DNA of 64,000 nt from Burkholderia pyrrocinia. GTDB taxonomy: Bacteria > Pseudomonadota > Gammaproteobacteria > Burkholderiales > Burkholderiaceae. The translations under genes and the position numbers were made by a program. Of the stretch, positions 15,601 through 24,635 are shown in pieces. Under the pieces are notes generated by a model. It had not been told where the DNA came from. It worked only from the letters and a program-made list of their open reading frames with translations, and made no database searches. How positions within the stretch are numbered: the stretch's first letter is position 1; each line of letters opens with the position of its first letter. The stretch covers positions 2,232,001-2,296,000 of the forward strand of contig NZ_CP011503.1 in NCBI RefSeq assembly GCF_001028665.1, given 5' to 3'.

Positions 15601-16797
15601 TCAGTGCTGCCCGAACAGCGTCGCGAGCCGATCGACTGCCTCTTCGAGCCGCGAGTAGGCCGTTGCATAGGACAGACGGATGTAGTCTCGCGGCGCATGG
15701 ACGCCGAAATCCATGCCGGGCACCAGCACGACGCCCGCGTCGTGCAGCATCGCCTGCGTGAGCGCGGCGCTGTCGCCGGCCGCCGGGTGCGCGACGCCGC
15801 CGCAATGCGCATAGACATAGAACGCGCCGTCGGGCATCACCGGAACCGTGAAGCCGAGCCGTTCGAGCGCCGGTGCGATGAAATCGCGGCGGCGCTTGAA
15901 TTCGAGCCGGCGCGCTTCGTAGATGTCGAGCGTGGCCGGTTCGAAGCACGCGAGCGCCGCGTGCTGCGCGAGTGCGGACGGGCAGATGAACAGGTTCTGC
16001 GAAAGCTTCTCGAACGTACCGACCAGCGCGGGCGGCACGACGAGCCAGCCGAGCCGCCAGCCGGTCATGCTGAAATACTTCGAGAAGCTGTTCACCGTGA
16101 TGACATCGTCGCCGAACGACAGCGCCGACACGGGCGCCGCGTCGTAGCTGAGCCCCTGGTAGATCTCGTCGACGATCGTGAAGCCGCCGCGTGCGCGCAC
16201 GGCTTCGACGATTCGCTTCAGTTCGTCGGGCTCGAGCGACGTGCCGGTCGGGTTCGACGGCGACGCGAGCAGCACGCCGCGCGTGCGGTCGCTCCAGCGC
16301 GTGCGGACGTCTTCCTCGGTGAGCTGGAAGCGCGCGTCCGGGCCGCTCGGCACGAGCACCGCGCGGCCTTCGGCCGCCGCGACGAAGTGCCGGTTGCACG
16401 GATACGACGGGTCGGGCATCAGCACCTCGTCGTCGCGGCCGACGAGCGCGAGGCACGCGAGCAGCAGCGCGGCCGATGCGCCGGCCGTCACGACGATCCG
16501 CTCGGGGCTGATCGTGAGGCCGTACGCGCGCGCGTAGTGCGCGGCGATCGCCTCGCGCAGCGGCGCAATGCCGAGCGCGCTCGTGTACTGCGTGACGCCG
16601 CGGCGCAGCGCGGCCGTGGCCGCTTCGATGACAGGCTCCGGCGCGGTGAAATCCGGTTCGCCGATGCCCATGTGGATAACATCGCGTCCGGAGGACTCGA
16701 GCCGCTGTGCCTCCTTCATCAGTTCCATCACGTAGAAGGGCTGGATCGCGTCGACGCGTGCGGCGAGCGTGACGAGCGAATCGGCGGTGGTATTCAT
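15601..16797 (-). CDS. PLP-dependent class I/II aminotransferase
   Basis: A 398-residue fold-type I aminotransferase. The cofactor lysine is Lys240 in VNSFSKYFSMTGWRLGW. MGIGEPDF (43-50), ASPSNPTGT (178-186), VDEIYQGLSYD (209-219) and the late RLSYA with the carboxylate-binding Arg complete the family pattern. It resembles AspC/AlaA-type enzymes; the amino-acid preference cannot be fixed from sequence alone. The start at 16797 drops a basic N-terminal extension and begins MNTTADSLVTLA. It lies downstream of nusB behind a terminator, so it is probably a separate transcript. Confidence 0.88.
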   Translation of the reverse strand: MNTTADSLVTLAARVDAIQPFYVMELMKEAQRLESSGRDVIHMGIGEPDFTAPEPVIEAATAALRRGVTQYTSALGIAPLREAIAAHYARAYGLTISPERIVVTAGASAALLLACLALVGRDDEVLMPDPSYPCNRHFVAAAEGRAVLVPSGPDARFQLTEEDVRTRWSDRTRGVLLASPSNPTGTSLEPDELKRIVEAVRARGGFTIVDEIYQGLSYDAAPVSALSFGDDVITVNSFSKYFSMTGWRLGWLVVPPALVGTFEKLSQNLFICPSALAQHAALACFEPATLDIYEARRLEFKRRRDFIAPALERLGFTVPVMPDGAFYVYAHCGGVAHPAAGDSAALTQAMLHDAGVVLVPGMDFGVHAPRDYIRLSYATAYSRLEEAVDRLATLFGQH

Positions 16798-16826
16798 CGG
16801 TCGGGCGGGGCGGAGGAGGGAGAATG

Positions 16827-16850
16827 AAAAACGGGCGCTTGCGCGCCCGT
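16827..16850 (-). terminator. Terminator of the ribB-ribH-nusB transcript
   Basis: Read on the minus strand, ACGGGCGC pairs with GCGCCCGT over a GCAA loop and is followed by T5. It lies just after the nusB stop and before the aminotransferase start. Confidence 0.75.
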
Positions 16851-16866
16851 GGACAAACAAACGGTA

Positions 16867-17304
16867 TCAGCCGTTGCGGCGCGCCTGCGTTTCGGCGGGG
16901 CGCAGCTTTGCGGCGAGCTTGTCGAGTACGCCGTTCACGTACTTGTAGCCGTCGGAGCCGCCGAACGTCTTCGCGAGTTCGACAGCTTCGTTGATGATCA
17001 CGCGATACGGCGTTTCGACGTGGTGCGTGAGCTCGAACGTCGCGATCAGCAGCACCGCGCGTTCGACCGGCGACAACTGTTCGATCGGGCGGTCGAGCGA
17101 CGGCGTCAGCGCTTCGACGAGCGTCGCATGCTCGCGGATCACGCCGTGCAGGATGGCTTCGAGCAGTTCCTTGTCAGCCTTGTCGTAACCGAGCGCGCCG
17201 CGCAGCTGCGCGTCGATCTCGCCGGAGGCCGCGTTCGACAGCAGCCACTGATACAGGCCCTGCGTCGCCAGCTCGCGCGATTGTCGGCGGGCGCTCTTCT
17301 TCAT
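16867..17304 (-). CDS. nusB: Transcription antitermination factor NusB
   Basis: A 145-residue all-helical RNA-binding protein of normal length. [36 protein letters not shown] and [20 protein letters not shown] match NusB. With NusE (S10) it binds boxA in rRNA leaders to prevent early termination. It overlaps ribH by 4 bp (17301-17304); the ribH-nusB pairing is widespread in proteobacteria. The last residues are basic and disordered. Confidence 0.96.
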   Translation of the reverse strand: MKKSARRQSRELATQGLYQWLLSNAASGEIDAQLRGALGYDKADKELLEAILHGVIREHATLVEALTPSLDRPIEQLSPVERAVLLIATFELTHHVETPYRVIINEAVELAKTFGGSDGYKYVNGVLDKLAAKLRPAETQARRNG

Positions 17305-17819
17305 GCGCGCTCCTCTTCGTCGTCTTCGTCTTCTTCTTCGTCCTCGTCGTCGTCGCCGAGCTGGTCGAGCGCCATCGTCAGGTTGGCCATCTCGACGGCG
17401 ACGCGCGCGGCGTCACGACCCTTTTCGGTCATGCGCGCGACAGCCTGCTCGTCGTTTTCGGTCGTCAGGACCGCGTTCGCGATCGGCAGGTTGAAGTCGA
17501 GGCCGATGCGGGTGATGCCCGCGCCGCTCTCGTTCGACACGAGTTCGAAGTGGTAGGTCTCGCCGCGGATCACCGCGCCGAGCGCGATCAGCGCGTCGAA
17601 CTGGCCGCTTTCCGCGAGCTTCTGCAGTGCGAGCGGGATTTCCAGCGCGCCGGGCACCGACACGAGCAGCACGTCTTCACCGGTGACGCCGAGGCGCTCC
17701 AGTTCTTCGACGCACGCGTCGGCGAGGCCGTTGCACACGGGCTCGTTGAAGCGCGATTGCACGATGCCGATACGCAGGCCGTCGCCTTCGAGATTCGGTT
17801 GGTATTGTCCGATTTCCAT
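17301..17819 (-). CDS. ribH: 6,7-dimethyl-8-ribityllumazine synthase
   Basis: A 172-residue lumazine synthase that joins the RibD/C-derived pyrimidine with dihydroxybutanone phosphate in the penultimate step of riboflavin synthesis. [49 protein letters not shown] and [15 protein letters not shown] are family motifs; His in GETYHFE is the catalytic residue. The C-terminus carries a striking acidic tail, about 17 residues of almost only Asp and Glu before ERA, absent from the ordinary enzyme core of about 155 residues. It lies between ribB and nusB. Confidence 0.96.
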   Translation of the reverse strand: MEIGQYQPNLEGDGLRIGIVQSRFNEPVCNGLADACVEELERLGVTGEDVLLVSVPGALEIPLALQKLAESGQFDALIALGAVIRGETYHFELVSNESGAGITRIGLDFNLPIANAVLTTENDEQAVARMTEKGRDAARVAVEMANLTMALDQLGDDDEDEEEDEDDEEERA

Positions 17820-17872
17820 GATCTTGTCCGTGGTGTGGATGAACGGTTATAGGGCGAAAGCGCCGTAGCGGG

Positions 17873-19015
17873 TTACGCGTGGGACGCCGGGCAGGACTTG
17901 GCTTCGCCGCCGGGCATCGGAATGAAGCCCGTGACTTCGAGGCCGTAGCCGGACATGCTGCCCAGCTTGCGCGGATTCGACAGCACCTGCATCTTGCCGA
18001 CGCCGACATCGCGCAGGATCTGCGCGCCGATGCCGAACGTCTTGAAATCGACCGGCCGGCGCTTCAGCGCAGCGGCCTTTTCTTCCTCGTCGAACGCCTT
18101 GAAGACGTCGATCAGGTGTTCCTTCGTGTCGCCGCAGTTGAGCAGCACGATCACGCCGAGGTCGCGTTCCGCGATGTCGCGCATCGCGGCGTCGAGCGTC
18201 CACGAGTGCGTCGACACGCCGGTTTCGAGCAGGTCGAGCACCGACAGCGGCTCGTGCACGCGCACCGGCGTATCGACGTCCGGCGACGGCGCGCCGCGCA
18301 CCAGCGCGATGTGCGGCGAACCGCTCGGCTGGTCGCGGTACAGCACCGCGCGGAACGTGCCGTGCGCGGTCTGCATCGTGCGCTCGGCGATCCTCTCGAT
18401 GATCGATTCGGTGCGGCTGCGGTACTGGATCAGGTCGGCGATCGTGCCGATCTTCAGGCCGTGTTCCTTTGCGAATTCGATCAGGTCGGGCAGGCGCGCC
18501 ATCGTGCCGTCGTCCTTGATGATCTCGCAGATCACCGCGGCCGGCGTGAGGCCCGCGAGCGCGGTGAAGTCGCAGCCGGCCTCGGTGTGGCCCGCGCGCA
18601 CGAGCACGCCGCCCGGCTGCGCCATGATCGGGAACACGTGGCCCGGCTGCACGATGTGCTCGGGACGCACGTCGTGCGCGACCGCCGTGGCGATCGTGTG
18701 CGCACGGTCGGCGGCCGAGATGCCGGTCGTCACGCCTTCGGCCGCTTCGATGCTGACCGTGAACGCGGTGCCGTACTGCGTGCCGTTGCGGTAGGTCATC
18801 AGCGGCAGGTGCAGCTGCTTGCAGCGTTCCTGCGTCAACGTCAGGCAAACCAGGCCGCGGCCGTACCTGGCCATGAAGTTGATCGCTTCCGGCGTGACGA
18901 ATTCGGCGGCGATCACGAGGTCGCCCTCGTTTTCGCGGTCTTCTTCGTCGACCAGGATCACCATCCGGCCGGCTTTCAGCTCGGCGATGATGTCGAGCGT
19001 GGAGGCGAGCGTCAT
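17873..19015 (-). CDS. ribB: 3,4-dihydroxy-2-butanone-4-phosphate synthase fused to a degenerate GTP cyclohydrolase II domain (RibBX-like)
   Basis: A 380-residue fusion. Residues 1-205 form an intact RibB domain with the acidic loop DEEDRENEGDL (23-33), GHVFPIMA and GHTEAGCDFTALAG, making dihydroxybutanone phosphate from ribulose 5-phosphate. Residues 206-380 align with RibA starting at VRVH (251-254), but the three zinc cysteines of GTP cyclohydrolase II are replaced by Leu257, Ser268 and His270. The second half is therefore very probably not a cyclohydrolase. Such fusions are known in proteobacteria. A functional RibA is expected elsewhere. It heads the ribB-ribH-nusB set; no FMN riboswitch is evident. 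Confidence 0.9.
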   Translation of the reverse strand: MTLASTLDIIAELKAGRMVILVDEEDRENEGDLVIAAEFVTPEAINFMARYGRGLVCLTLTQERCKQLHLPLMTYRNGTQYGTAFTVSIEAAEGVTTGISAADRAHTIATAVAHDVRPEHIVQPGHVFPIMAQPGGVLVRAGHTEAGCDFTALAGLTPAAVICEIIKDDGTMARLPDLIEFAKEHGLKIGTIADLIQYRSRTESIIERIAERTMQTAHGTFRAVLYRDQPSGSPHIALVRGAPSPDVDTPVRVHEPLSVLDLLETGVSTHSWTLDAAMRDIAERDLGVIVLLNCGDTKEHLIDVFKAFDEEEKAAALKRRPVDFKTFGIGAQILRDVGVGKMQVLSNPRKLGSMSGYGLEVTGFIPMPGGEAKSCPASHA

Positions 19016-19208
19016 AAGGGGGCGAGAAAGAGGAAAGTGCGTATTTTACGCCAGCCGGACGGCGTTTCGGCTGGCGCGGGTTGCGCCCGGTCGGCAAGCG
19101 CTCTGGAAGGCGGTGCGGCCGGCCTGCGCGGCAGGCTCGGCCGGGCCGCCGCGCGTTGCCTGCACGCGGTTGCGAGCGGTTGCGAGCCGGGCTTTGCCCG
19201 GCCGCGCG

Positions 19209-19727
19209 TCACGCGTGCTCGTCGCGCCCGCCGAGGTAGTCGAGCTTGCCGAGTTCGACGCCGCTGTGGCGCAGGATGTCGTACGCGGTCGTCACGTGGA
19301 AGAAGAAATTGGGCAGCACGAAGTTCAGCAGGTACGACTGGCCGGTGAACTCGATCGGGCCGACGCGCATCTTCAGCACGATCTGGCGCGCCTCGCTGCC
19401 GTCGATCTGCGCGGCGTCGAAGCTTTTCAGGTAGTCGATCGTCTTCTGAATGCGCGCGTGCAGTTCGTCGAAGGTCTGCTCGACGTCCGGGTAGCTCGGG
19501 ATCTCGGCGCCGGCGAGCCGCGCCGCGCAGCCCTTGGCCGTGTCGGTCGCGATGTAGACCTGGCGGACGAGCGGCAGCATGTCCGGGTAGAGGCGCGCGC
19601 CGACGAACACCGCCGGGTCGATCTGCTTCTCGGCCGCGTGCGCCTGCGCCTTGCCGAGGATGTGCTGCAGGTTGGTCAGGCCGCGGATCAGGACGGGCAG
19701 CGAAGCCTGGTACATCGAGATGGACAT
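19209..19727 (-). CDS. DUF1993 family protein
   Basis: A 172-residue soluble protein starting MSISMYQASLPVLIRGLTNL, with LYPDMLPLVRQVYIATDTAK and LPNFFFHVTTAYDILRHSGV, the standard DUF1993 pattern. The family adopts a DinB-like four-helix bundle; the late histidine could be part of a metal site as in DinB proteins. No function is established. It is transcribed away from the O-methyltransferase gene across a 272-bp gap. Confidence 0.85.
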   Translation of the reverse strand: MSISMYQASLPVLIRGLTNLQHILGKAQAHAAEKQIDPAVFVGARLYPDMLPLVRQVYIATDTAKGCAARLAGAEIPSYPDVEQTFDELHARIQKTIDYLKSFDAAQIDGSEARQIVLKMRVGPIEFTGQSYLLNFVLPNFFFHVTTAYDILRHSGVELGKLDYLGGRDEHA

Positions 19728-19960
19728 GGGAACGACTCCTGTGGGAAGAGGGCGGCGCGGTACGCGGCGCGTCGTGCGTTGCGGCGTTGAAACCGCTGTC
19801 GACGCATCTTAGCGCGACAGGATGACCCGTGCGCGTCGTTGGCCGTTCGGCCAGCTCCCGTTAGAGCGACCGGCCGGCGAACGCCATGCAGCCACGCTGA
19901 TTGCGCCGGAATACCGGAGCGCATCGGCATCGCGCGTCGATCCGCAAAACGTCGTATCAT

Positions 19961-19981
19961 GAAACACGAAACACGAAATAT
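19961..19981. repeat. Three tandem 7-bp repeats before the O-methyltransferase gene
   Basis: GAAACAC, GAAACAC and GAAATAT follow one another without gaps, ending 18 bp before the ATG at 20000. They could be slippage-generated or an operator for the GntR regulator encoded next. TATCAT just upstream (19955-19960) is a possible -10 box. Confidence 0.6.
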
Positions 19982-19999
19982 GAAGTGACGGAGACTCAC

Positions 20000-20602
20000 A
20001 TGATCGAACTCGACGGCGCCGCGTCGGCCGTACTTGCCCGGCTGGCGTCCTTCGGCCAGGAAAACGATGCGCGGATGGCCGACCGCAGCCGCAAGATGCT
20101 GAACCTCGAGCCGCCCACGGCCGAACTGCTGTATCTCCTCGTCACCGGCGCGCGGCGCCGGCGCGTGCTGGAGATCGGCACCTCCAACGGCTACAGCGCG
20201 ATCTGGCTCGCCCATGCGCTGCGCGAAACGGACGGGCAGCCGCTCGTCACCGTCGAGTTTTCGCCCGACAAGGCCGAGCAGGCGAGGGCCAACCTGCGCG
20301 CGGCGGCGCTGCAGGACTGGGCACAGGTGATCGAAGGCGATGCGACGCGGGTCTGCGCGGCCGTGACCGGCCCGTTCGACTGCGTGTTCTTCGATGCCGA
20401 CCGCGTGAGCGCGCCGCAGCAACTCGCGCACCTGTTGCCGAAGCTGACGCCCGACGCGCTGCTCGTCGCGGACAACGCGCTGTCCCATCCGGACGAGATC
20501 GCCGGCTATCTCGCCGCGGTCGATGCGCTGCGGCAGTTCGACACGACGGTCGTGCCGGTCGGCAAGGGGCTCCATATCGCACGTCGCCGGAGGCCGGCAT
20601 GA
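20000..20602 (+). CDS. Class I SAM-dependent O-methyltransferase
   Basis: A 200-residue methyltransferase of the catechol-type O-methyltransferase family. VLEIGTSNGYSAIWLAHAL (about residues 56-74) is the SAM-binding GxG motif. TVEFSPDKAEQARANL is motif II, and FDCVFFDADRV supplies the metal-binding aspartates. LLVADNALSHPD matches the DN motif that completes the metal site. Family members methylate small catechols or similar hydroxylated acids. It overlaps the GntR regulator by 4 bp (20599-20602), implying co-expression. The start at 20000 has GGAG seven bases upstream. Confidence 0.85.
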   Translation: MIELDGAASAVLARLASFGQENDARMADRSRKMLNLEPPTAELLYLLVTGARRRRVLEIGTSNGYSAIWLAHALRETDGQPLVTVEFSPDKAEQARANLRAAALQDWAQVIEGDATRVCAAVTGPFDCVFFDADRVSAPQQLAHLLPKLTPDALLVADNALSHPDEIAGYLAAVDALRQFDTTVVPVGKGLHIARRRRPA

Positions 20603-21282
20603 CGCGCGCGACGCTCGAGCGCACGACACTGGGGCGCGACGCATACGGGGCGATCAGGGAGATGCTGGTCGACGAAGCGCGCTTCGCGGCGGGCGAGAAG
20701 ATCAGCATCGAAGCGCTGTCGCGTGATCTCGGCATCAGCCGCTCGCCGGTGTGGGCGGCGGTATCGCGCCTCGAAGCCGAGGGGCTGCTGCAGGTCGTGC
20801 CGCGCCAGGGCGTTTTCGTGATCGCCTTCGACCGCGCGCGGATCGTGGCCATCTTCGAGGCGCGGGAGGCGCTCGAGGGTATGGCCGCGCGCCTGGCGGC
20901 GCTGCGCATGACACTCGACGATCACGCGGCGCTGGACGAAGCGTTGACGCGGCAGGCGCGCGCGGTCGCCACGCGCGACGGCGACGCATACCGCATCGCC
21001 AACCTCGACTTCCACCACGGGCTGCTCGCGACGGCGCGCAACGCGACGATCGAGACGTCGCTCAGGGCGCTGTATGCGCAGGTGCAGACGATGTGTGCGG
21101 GCGGCGCGAGTCCGATGGACGACTGGGAGCGATTGGGCGGGAATGTCGCCGAACACCGGCAGGTGTTCGACATGATCGCGAAGCGCGACGCGGATGCCGC
21201 CGAGCGTGCGGCGCGCGAGCATGTCCGGCAGTTGCTCGACACGATTCTGGCGCGGGCAGGCGGAGAGGGCGCGGATGCCTGA
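20599..21282 (+). CDS. GntR-family transcriptional regulator (FCD subfamily)
   Basis: A 227-residue regulator. The winged HTH (residues 10-75) contains EKISIEALSRDLGISRSPVW, a typical GntR recognition helix, and LEAEGLLQVVPRQGVFV at the wing. The C-terminal FCD domain has the helical pattern EAREALEGMAARLAA and LDFHHGLLATARNATI, with histidines usually involved in metal and ligand binding of small organic acids. It is translationally coupled to the O-methyltransferase and may control it and an unseen substrate pathway. Confidence 0.88.
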   Translation: MTRATLERTTLGRDAYGAIREMLVDEARFAAGEKISIEALSRDLGISRSPVWAAVSRLEAEGLLQVVPRQGVFVIAFDRARIVAIFEAREALEGMAARLAALRMTLDDHAALDEALTRQARAVATRDGDAYRIANLDFHHGLLATARNATIETSLRALYAQVQTMCAGGASPMDDWERLGGNVAEHRQVFDMIAKRDADAAERAAREHVRQLLDTILARAGGEGADA

Positions 21283-21384
21283 TCGCCTGCGGAACGCCGG
21301 CGGGCGACGGCAACGAGGATAAAGGAAAGCGGCGGCAGTCCGGGCTCGGGTCGTTGGCCTCCGCGTCGGGGATCGCGAGTGCGA

Positions 21385-22014
21385 TCAGTCCTGGTGTACG
21401 CCCTGCGACGTCGACAGCATCCGCTCGACATACCGCGCGATCATGTCGACTTCGAGGTTGACCTTGTCGCCGGTCTTCACGTGGCGCAACGTCGTGACTT
21501 CGACCGTATGCGGAATCAGGTTGATCGAGAATTCGCAGCCGTCCGCGCGATCGTCGATCGTGTTGACGGTCAGGCTCACGCCATTGACCGTGATCGACCC
21601 CTTGTACGCGAGATAACGACCGAGCTCGCGCGGCGCGACGATCCGCAGCTCGTGCGACTCGCCGACCGGCGCGAAGCGCGTCACGGTACCGAGGCCGTCG
21701 ACGTGGCCCGACACGATGTGACCGCCGAGGCGGTCGTGCGCGCGCAGCGCCTTCTCGAGGTTCACTTCGCCGGGCTGACCGAGGCCGACCGTGCGGTTCA
21801 GGCTTTCGCGCGACACGTCGACGTCGAACGCGGCATCGGTCTTTTCGATCACCGTCATGCACGCGCCCTGGATCGCGATGCTGTCGCCGAGCGCCACATC
21901 GGCGAGGTCGAGCCCGCCGGCCAGCACGGTCAGGCGCACGCCCGCATCGGCCGACGTGCCGAGCGGATCGATCGATTCGATGCGGCCGACGGCCGCGACA
22001 ATTCCGGTAAACAT
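21385..22014 (-). CDS. ribE: Riboflavin synthase, alpha subunit
   Basis: A 209-residue protein made of two homologous lumazine-binding beta-barrels, MFTGIVAAVGRIESI (1-15) and GHIVSGHVDGLGTV (about 100-113). VNLEKALRAHDRLGG and SLTVNTIDD confirm the family. It dismutates two lumazine molecules to riboflavin and a pyrimidine. The MFTGIV start at 22014 is the universal N-terminus; the frame continues upstream over ribD but without homology. It lies 14 bp downstream of ribD. Confidence 0.96.
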   Translation of the reverse strand: MFTGIVAAVGRIESIDPLGTSADAGVRLTVLAGGLDLADVALGDSIAIQGACMTVIEKTDAAFDVDVSRESLNRTVGLGQPGEVNLEKALRAHDRLGGHIVSGHVDGLGTVTRFAPVGESHELRIVAPRELGRYLAYKGSITVNGVSLTVNTIDDRADGCEFSINLIPHTVEVTTLRHVKTGDKVNLEVDMIARYVERMLSTSQGVHQD

Positions 22015-22028
22015 CGTGACGATCCCGT

Positions 22029-23150
22029 TCAGTGAGTGGCGTCGGGCGGCGCGACCCGCGCCAGGATCCGCAGATCGTCGCCGATCCGCTCGATACCGTG
22101 GAACGACAGTCGCGTGCGTGCGTCGAGACTCGCCGGCGCGGCGAGGTCGAACATGCCGGCCGCGTCGGCGCCCAGCAGGCTCGGCGCGAGATAGACGAGC
22201 AATTCGTCGACGCATTGCTCGCGCAGCAGCGAGCCGTTCAGCTTGTGGCCGGCCTCGACGTGCAGCTCGTTGACGCCGCGCGCGCCGAGCGCCGCCAGCA
22301 TTGCGGGCAGGTCGACCTTGCCGTGCGCATTCGCGAGCGGCACGATTTCCGCGCCGCGCGCCTTCAACACGTTCGCGCGCATTTCGCCGCTCGCGTCGAG
22401 CCGGCCGCAGAAGATCAGCAGCGGTGCGCCTTCGAGCAGCCGCGCGTCGAGCGGCAGGTCGAGGCGGCTGTCGACCAGTACACGCTGCGGCTGGCGCGGC
22501 GTGTCGATGCCGCGCACGGTCAGCAGCGGATTGTCCTCGCGCACGGTGCCGATGCCGGTGAGGATCGCGCAGGCGCGCGCACGCCACGCGTGCCCGTCGA
22601 GGCGCGCGGCGTCGCCGGTGATCCACTGGCTTTCGCCGGACGGCAGCGCGGTGCGGCCGTCGAGCGACGCGGCGGTCTTCATCCGCACCCACGGGCGGCC
22701 GCGCGTCATCCGCGACACGAAGCCGATGTTCAGCTCGCCGGCTTCATGCGCGAGCAGCCCGCAGCGCACGTCGATGCCCGCGTCGCGCAGCATCCCGAGG
22801 CCGCGCCCCGACACCTGCGGGTTCGGGTCTTCCATCGCCGCGACGACCTTCGCGACGCGCGCTTCGATCAGCGCGTTCGCGCACGGCGGCGTGCGGCCGA
22901 AATGGCTGCACGGCTCGAGCGTCACGTAGACGGTCGAGCCCGAGACGTCGTGGCCGCGCGAGCGCGCGTCCTTCAGCGCCTGCACTTCCGCGTGGTCCTG
23001 GCCGGCCGGCTGCGTGAAGCCTTCGCCGATCACGTCGCCGTCCTTGACGATCACGCAGCCGACGCGCGGATTCGGCGCGGTCGTATACATGCCGCGCGCC
23101 GCGAGCGCGAGCGCGCGCTCCATGTGGGCGAAATCGGTATCCGAGAACAT
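22029..23150 (-). CDS. ribD: Bifunctional pyrimidine deaminase/reductase RibD
   Basis: A 373-residue two-domain enzyme. The deaminase domain (1-150) has the zinc site in DHAEVQALKDA and LEPCSHFGRTPPC. The reductase domain (about 155-370) shows RPWVRMKTAASLDGRTA and ELHVEAGHKLNGSLL, a DHFR-like NADPH-binding fold. It performs the second and third steps of riboflavin synthesis. Between hemL and ribE on one strand, with gaps of 15 and 14 bp, it is probably read in a hemL-ribD-ribE operon. Confidence 0.96.
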   Translation of the reverse strand: MFSDTDFAHMERALALAARGMYTTAPNPRVGCVIVKDGDVIGEGFTQPAGQDHAEVQALKDARSRGHDVSGSTVYVTLEPCSHFGRTPPCANALIEARVAKVVAAMEDPNPQVSGRGLGMLRDAGIDVRCGLLAHEAGELNIGFVSRMTRGRPWVRMKTAASLDGRTALPSGESQWITGDAARLDGHAWRARACAILTGIGTVREDNPLLTVRGIDTPRQPQRVLVDSRLDLPLDARLLEGAPLLIFCGRLDASGEMRANVLKARGAEIVPLANAHGKVDLPAMLAALGARGVNELHVEAGHKLNGSLLREQCVDELLVYLAPSLLGADAAGMFDLAAPASLDARTRLSFHGIERIGDDLRILARVAPPDATH

Positions 23151-23165
23151 GCGCGCGACCCCGCG

Positions 23166-24449
23166 TCAGGCGGCGAGTGCCGCGAACGCGCGGCGCGCGG
23201 CCGCGAGCGTCGCGTCGATCACCGCGTCGTCGTGCGTGCTCGACACGAAACCTGCCTCGTACGCGGACGGCGCGAAGTACACGCCCTCGTCGAGCATCAG
23301 GTGGAAGAAGCGGTTGAAGCGCTCGGTATCGCTCTTCGTGACTTCCGCGAAGCTGGTCGGCACGCGCTCCGCGAAGTAGAGGCCGAACATCGCGCCGATC
23401 GAGTCGGCCGCGAACGGCACGCCGGCTGCGCGCGCTTCGGCCGCGAGGCCGTCGGCGAGGCGCTTCGTCTGTGCGGTAAGTGCATCGTAGAAGCCGGGCG
23501 CCTGGATCAGTTGCAGCGTCTTCAGGCCCGCGGCGACCGCGATCGGGTTGCCCGACAGCGTGCCGGCCTGGTACACGCCGCCGAGCGGCGCGAGGTGGGC
23601 CATGATGTCGCGGCGGCCACCGAACGCGGCGGCCGGCATCCCGCCGCCGATCACCTTGCCGAGGCAGGTGAGGTCGGCCGTGATCCCGTAGTACGCCTGC
23701 GCGCCGCCGAGCGCGACGCGGAACCCGCACATCACCTCGTCGAAGATCAGCACGGCGCCGTGCTTCGTGCACAGCGCGCGCAGCGCGTTCAGGAATTCGG
23801 GCGTGCCGCGCACGAGGTTCATGTTGCCCGCGACGGGCTCGACGATCACCGCGGCGATCTCGTCGCCGAACGCGCCGAATGCTTCTTCGAGCGCGGCGAC
23901 GTTGTTGTATTCGAGGACGGTCGTGTGCTTCGCGATGTCGGCAGGCACGCCGGCCGACGTCGGGTTGCCGAACGTCAGCAGGCCCGAGCCGGCCTTCACG
24001 AGCAGGCTGTCCGCGTGGCCGTGGTAGCAGCCCTCGAACTTGACGATGCGGCTGCGGCCCGTGAAGCCGCGCGCGAGACGCAGCGCGCTCATCGTGGCCT
24101 CGGTGCCGCTCGACACCATTCGCACCTGCTCGATCGACGGCACGAGCTTGCAGATTTCCTCGGCGATCTCGATCTCGGCCTCTGTCGGTGCGCCGAACGA
24201 GAAGCCGTCGGCCAGCACGTTCTGCACGGCCGACAGCACTTCAGGATGGACGTGGCCGACGATCATCGGGCCCCACGAGCCGATGTAGTCGATGTACTGC
24301 TTGCCGTCGGCGTCCCAGAAATACGGGCCTTGCGCGCGCGCGACGAAACGCGGCGTGCCGCCGACCGAACGGAATGCGCGCACCGGCGAGTTGACGCCGC
24401 CGGGAATGGTCTTCTGGGCGCGTTCGAAGAGAATCTGATTGTTGGACAT
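23166..24449 (-). CDS. hemL: Glutamate-1-semialdehyde 2,1-aminomutase
   Basis: A 427-residue PLP enzyme converting glutamate-1-semialdehyde to 5-aminolevulinate for heme and siroheme. Lys265 in [12 protein letters not shown] binds the cofactor. [39 protein letters not shown] and [10 protein letters not shown] are family blocks. The MSNNQILFE start at 24449 is the conserved N-terminus. It probably leads the hemL-ribD-ribE operon. A pathway link with hemW at 59053 exists, but the genes are far apart. Confidence 0.96.
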   Translation of the reverse strand: MSNNQILFERAQKTIPGGVNSPVRAFRSVGGTPRFVARAQGPYFWDADGKQYIDYIGSWGPMIVGHVHPEVLSAVQNVLADGFSFGAPTEAEIEIAEEICKLVPSIEQVRMVSSGTEATMSALRLARGFTGRSRIVKFEGCYHGHADSLLVKAGSGLLTFGNPTSAGVPADIAKHTTVLEYNNVAALEEAFGAFGDEIAAVIVEPVAGNMNLVRGTPEFLNALRALCTKHGAVLIFDEVMCGFRVALGGAQAYYGITADLTCLGKVIGGGMPAAAFGGRRDIMAHLAPLGGVYQAGTLSGNPIAVAAGLKTLQLIQAPGFYDALTAQTKRLADGLAAEARAAGVPFAADSIGAMFGLYFAERVPTSFAEVTKSDTERFNRFFHLMLDEGVYFAPSAYEAGFVSSTHDDAVIDATLAAARRAFAALAA

Positions 24450-24635
24450 GGGCGAAACCTGCAGAGAAGGGCGCGGGGGCCTGTGCACGGGCCGCGGCGC
24501 CTGGGCGGAACGATCGTCTGATTGTACCGGAGACGCGCGCGGCGGGCCCGTCGGCCGGTCCGCGGCCTTTCGGCACGTGGGCAGATGCACGGGGGACCGG
24601 AAACGAGGGCCCGATTCGACCCGCCATCCATCCGG

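Noticed and set aside
19016..19208. FMN riboswitch before the ribB fusion (and before ribD)
   Set aside because: None of the conserved FMN aptamer blocks is present on the minus strand in this 193-bp gap, and ribD has only 15 bp upstream.
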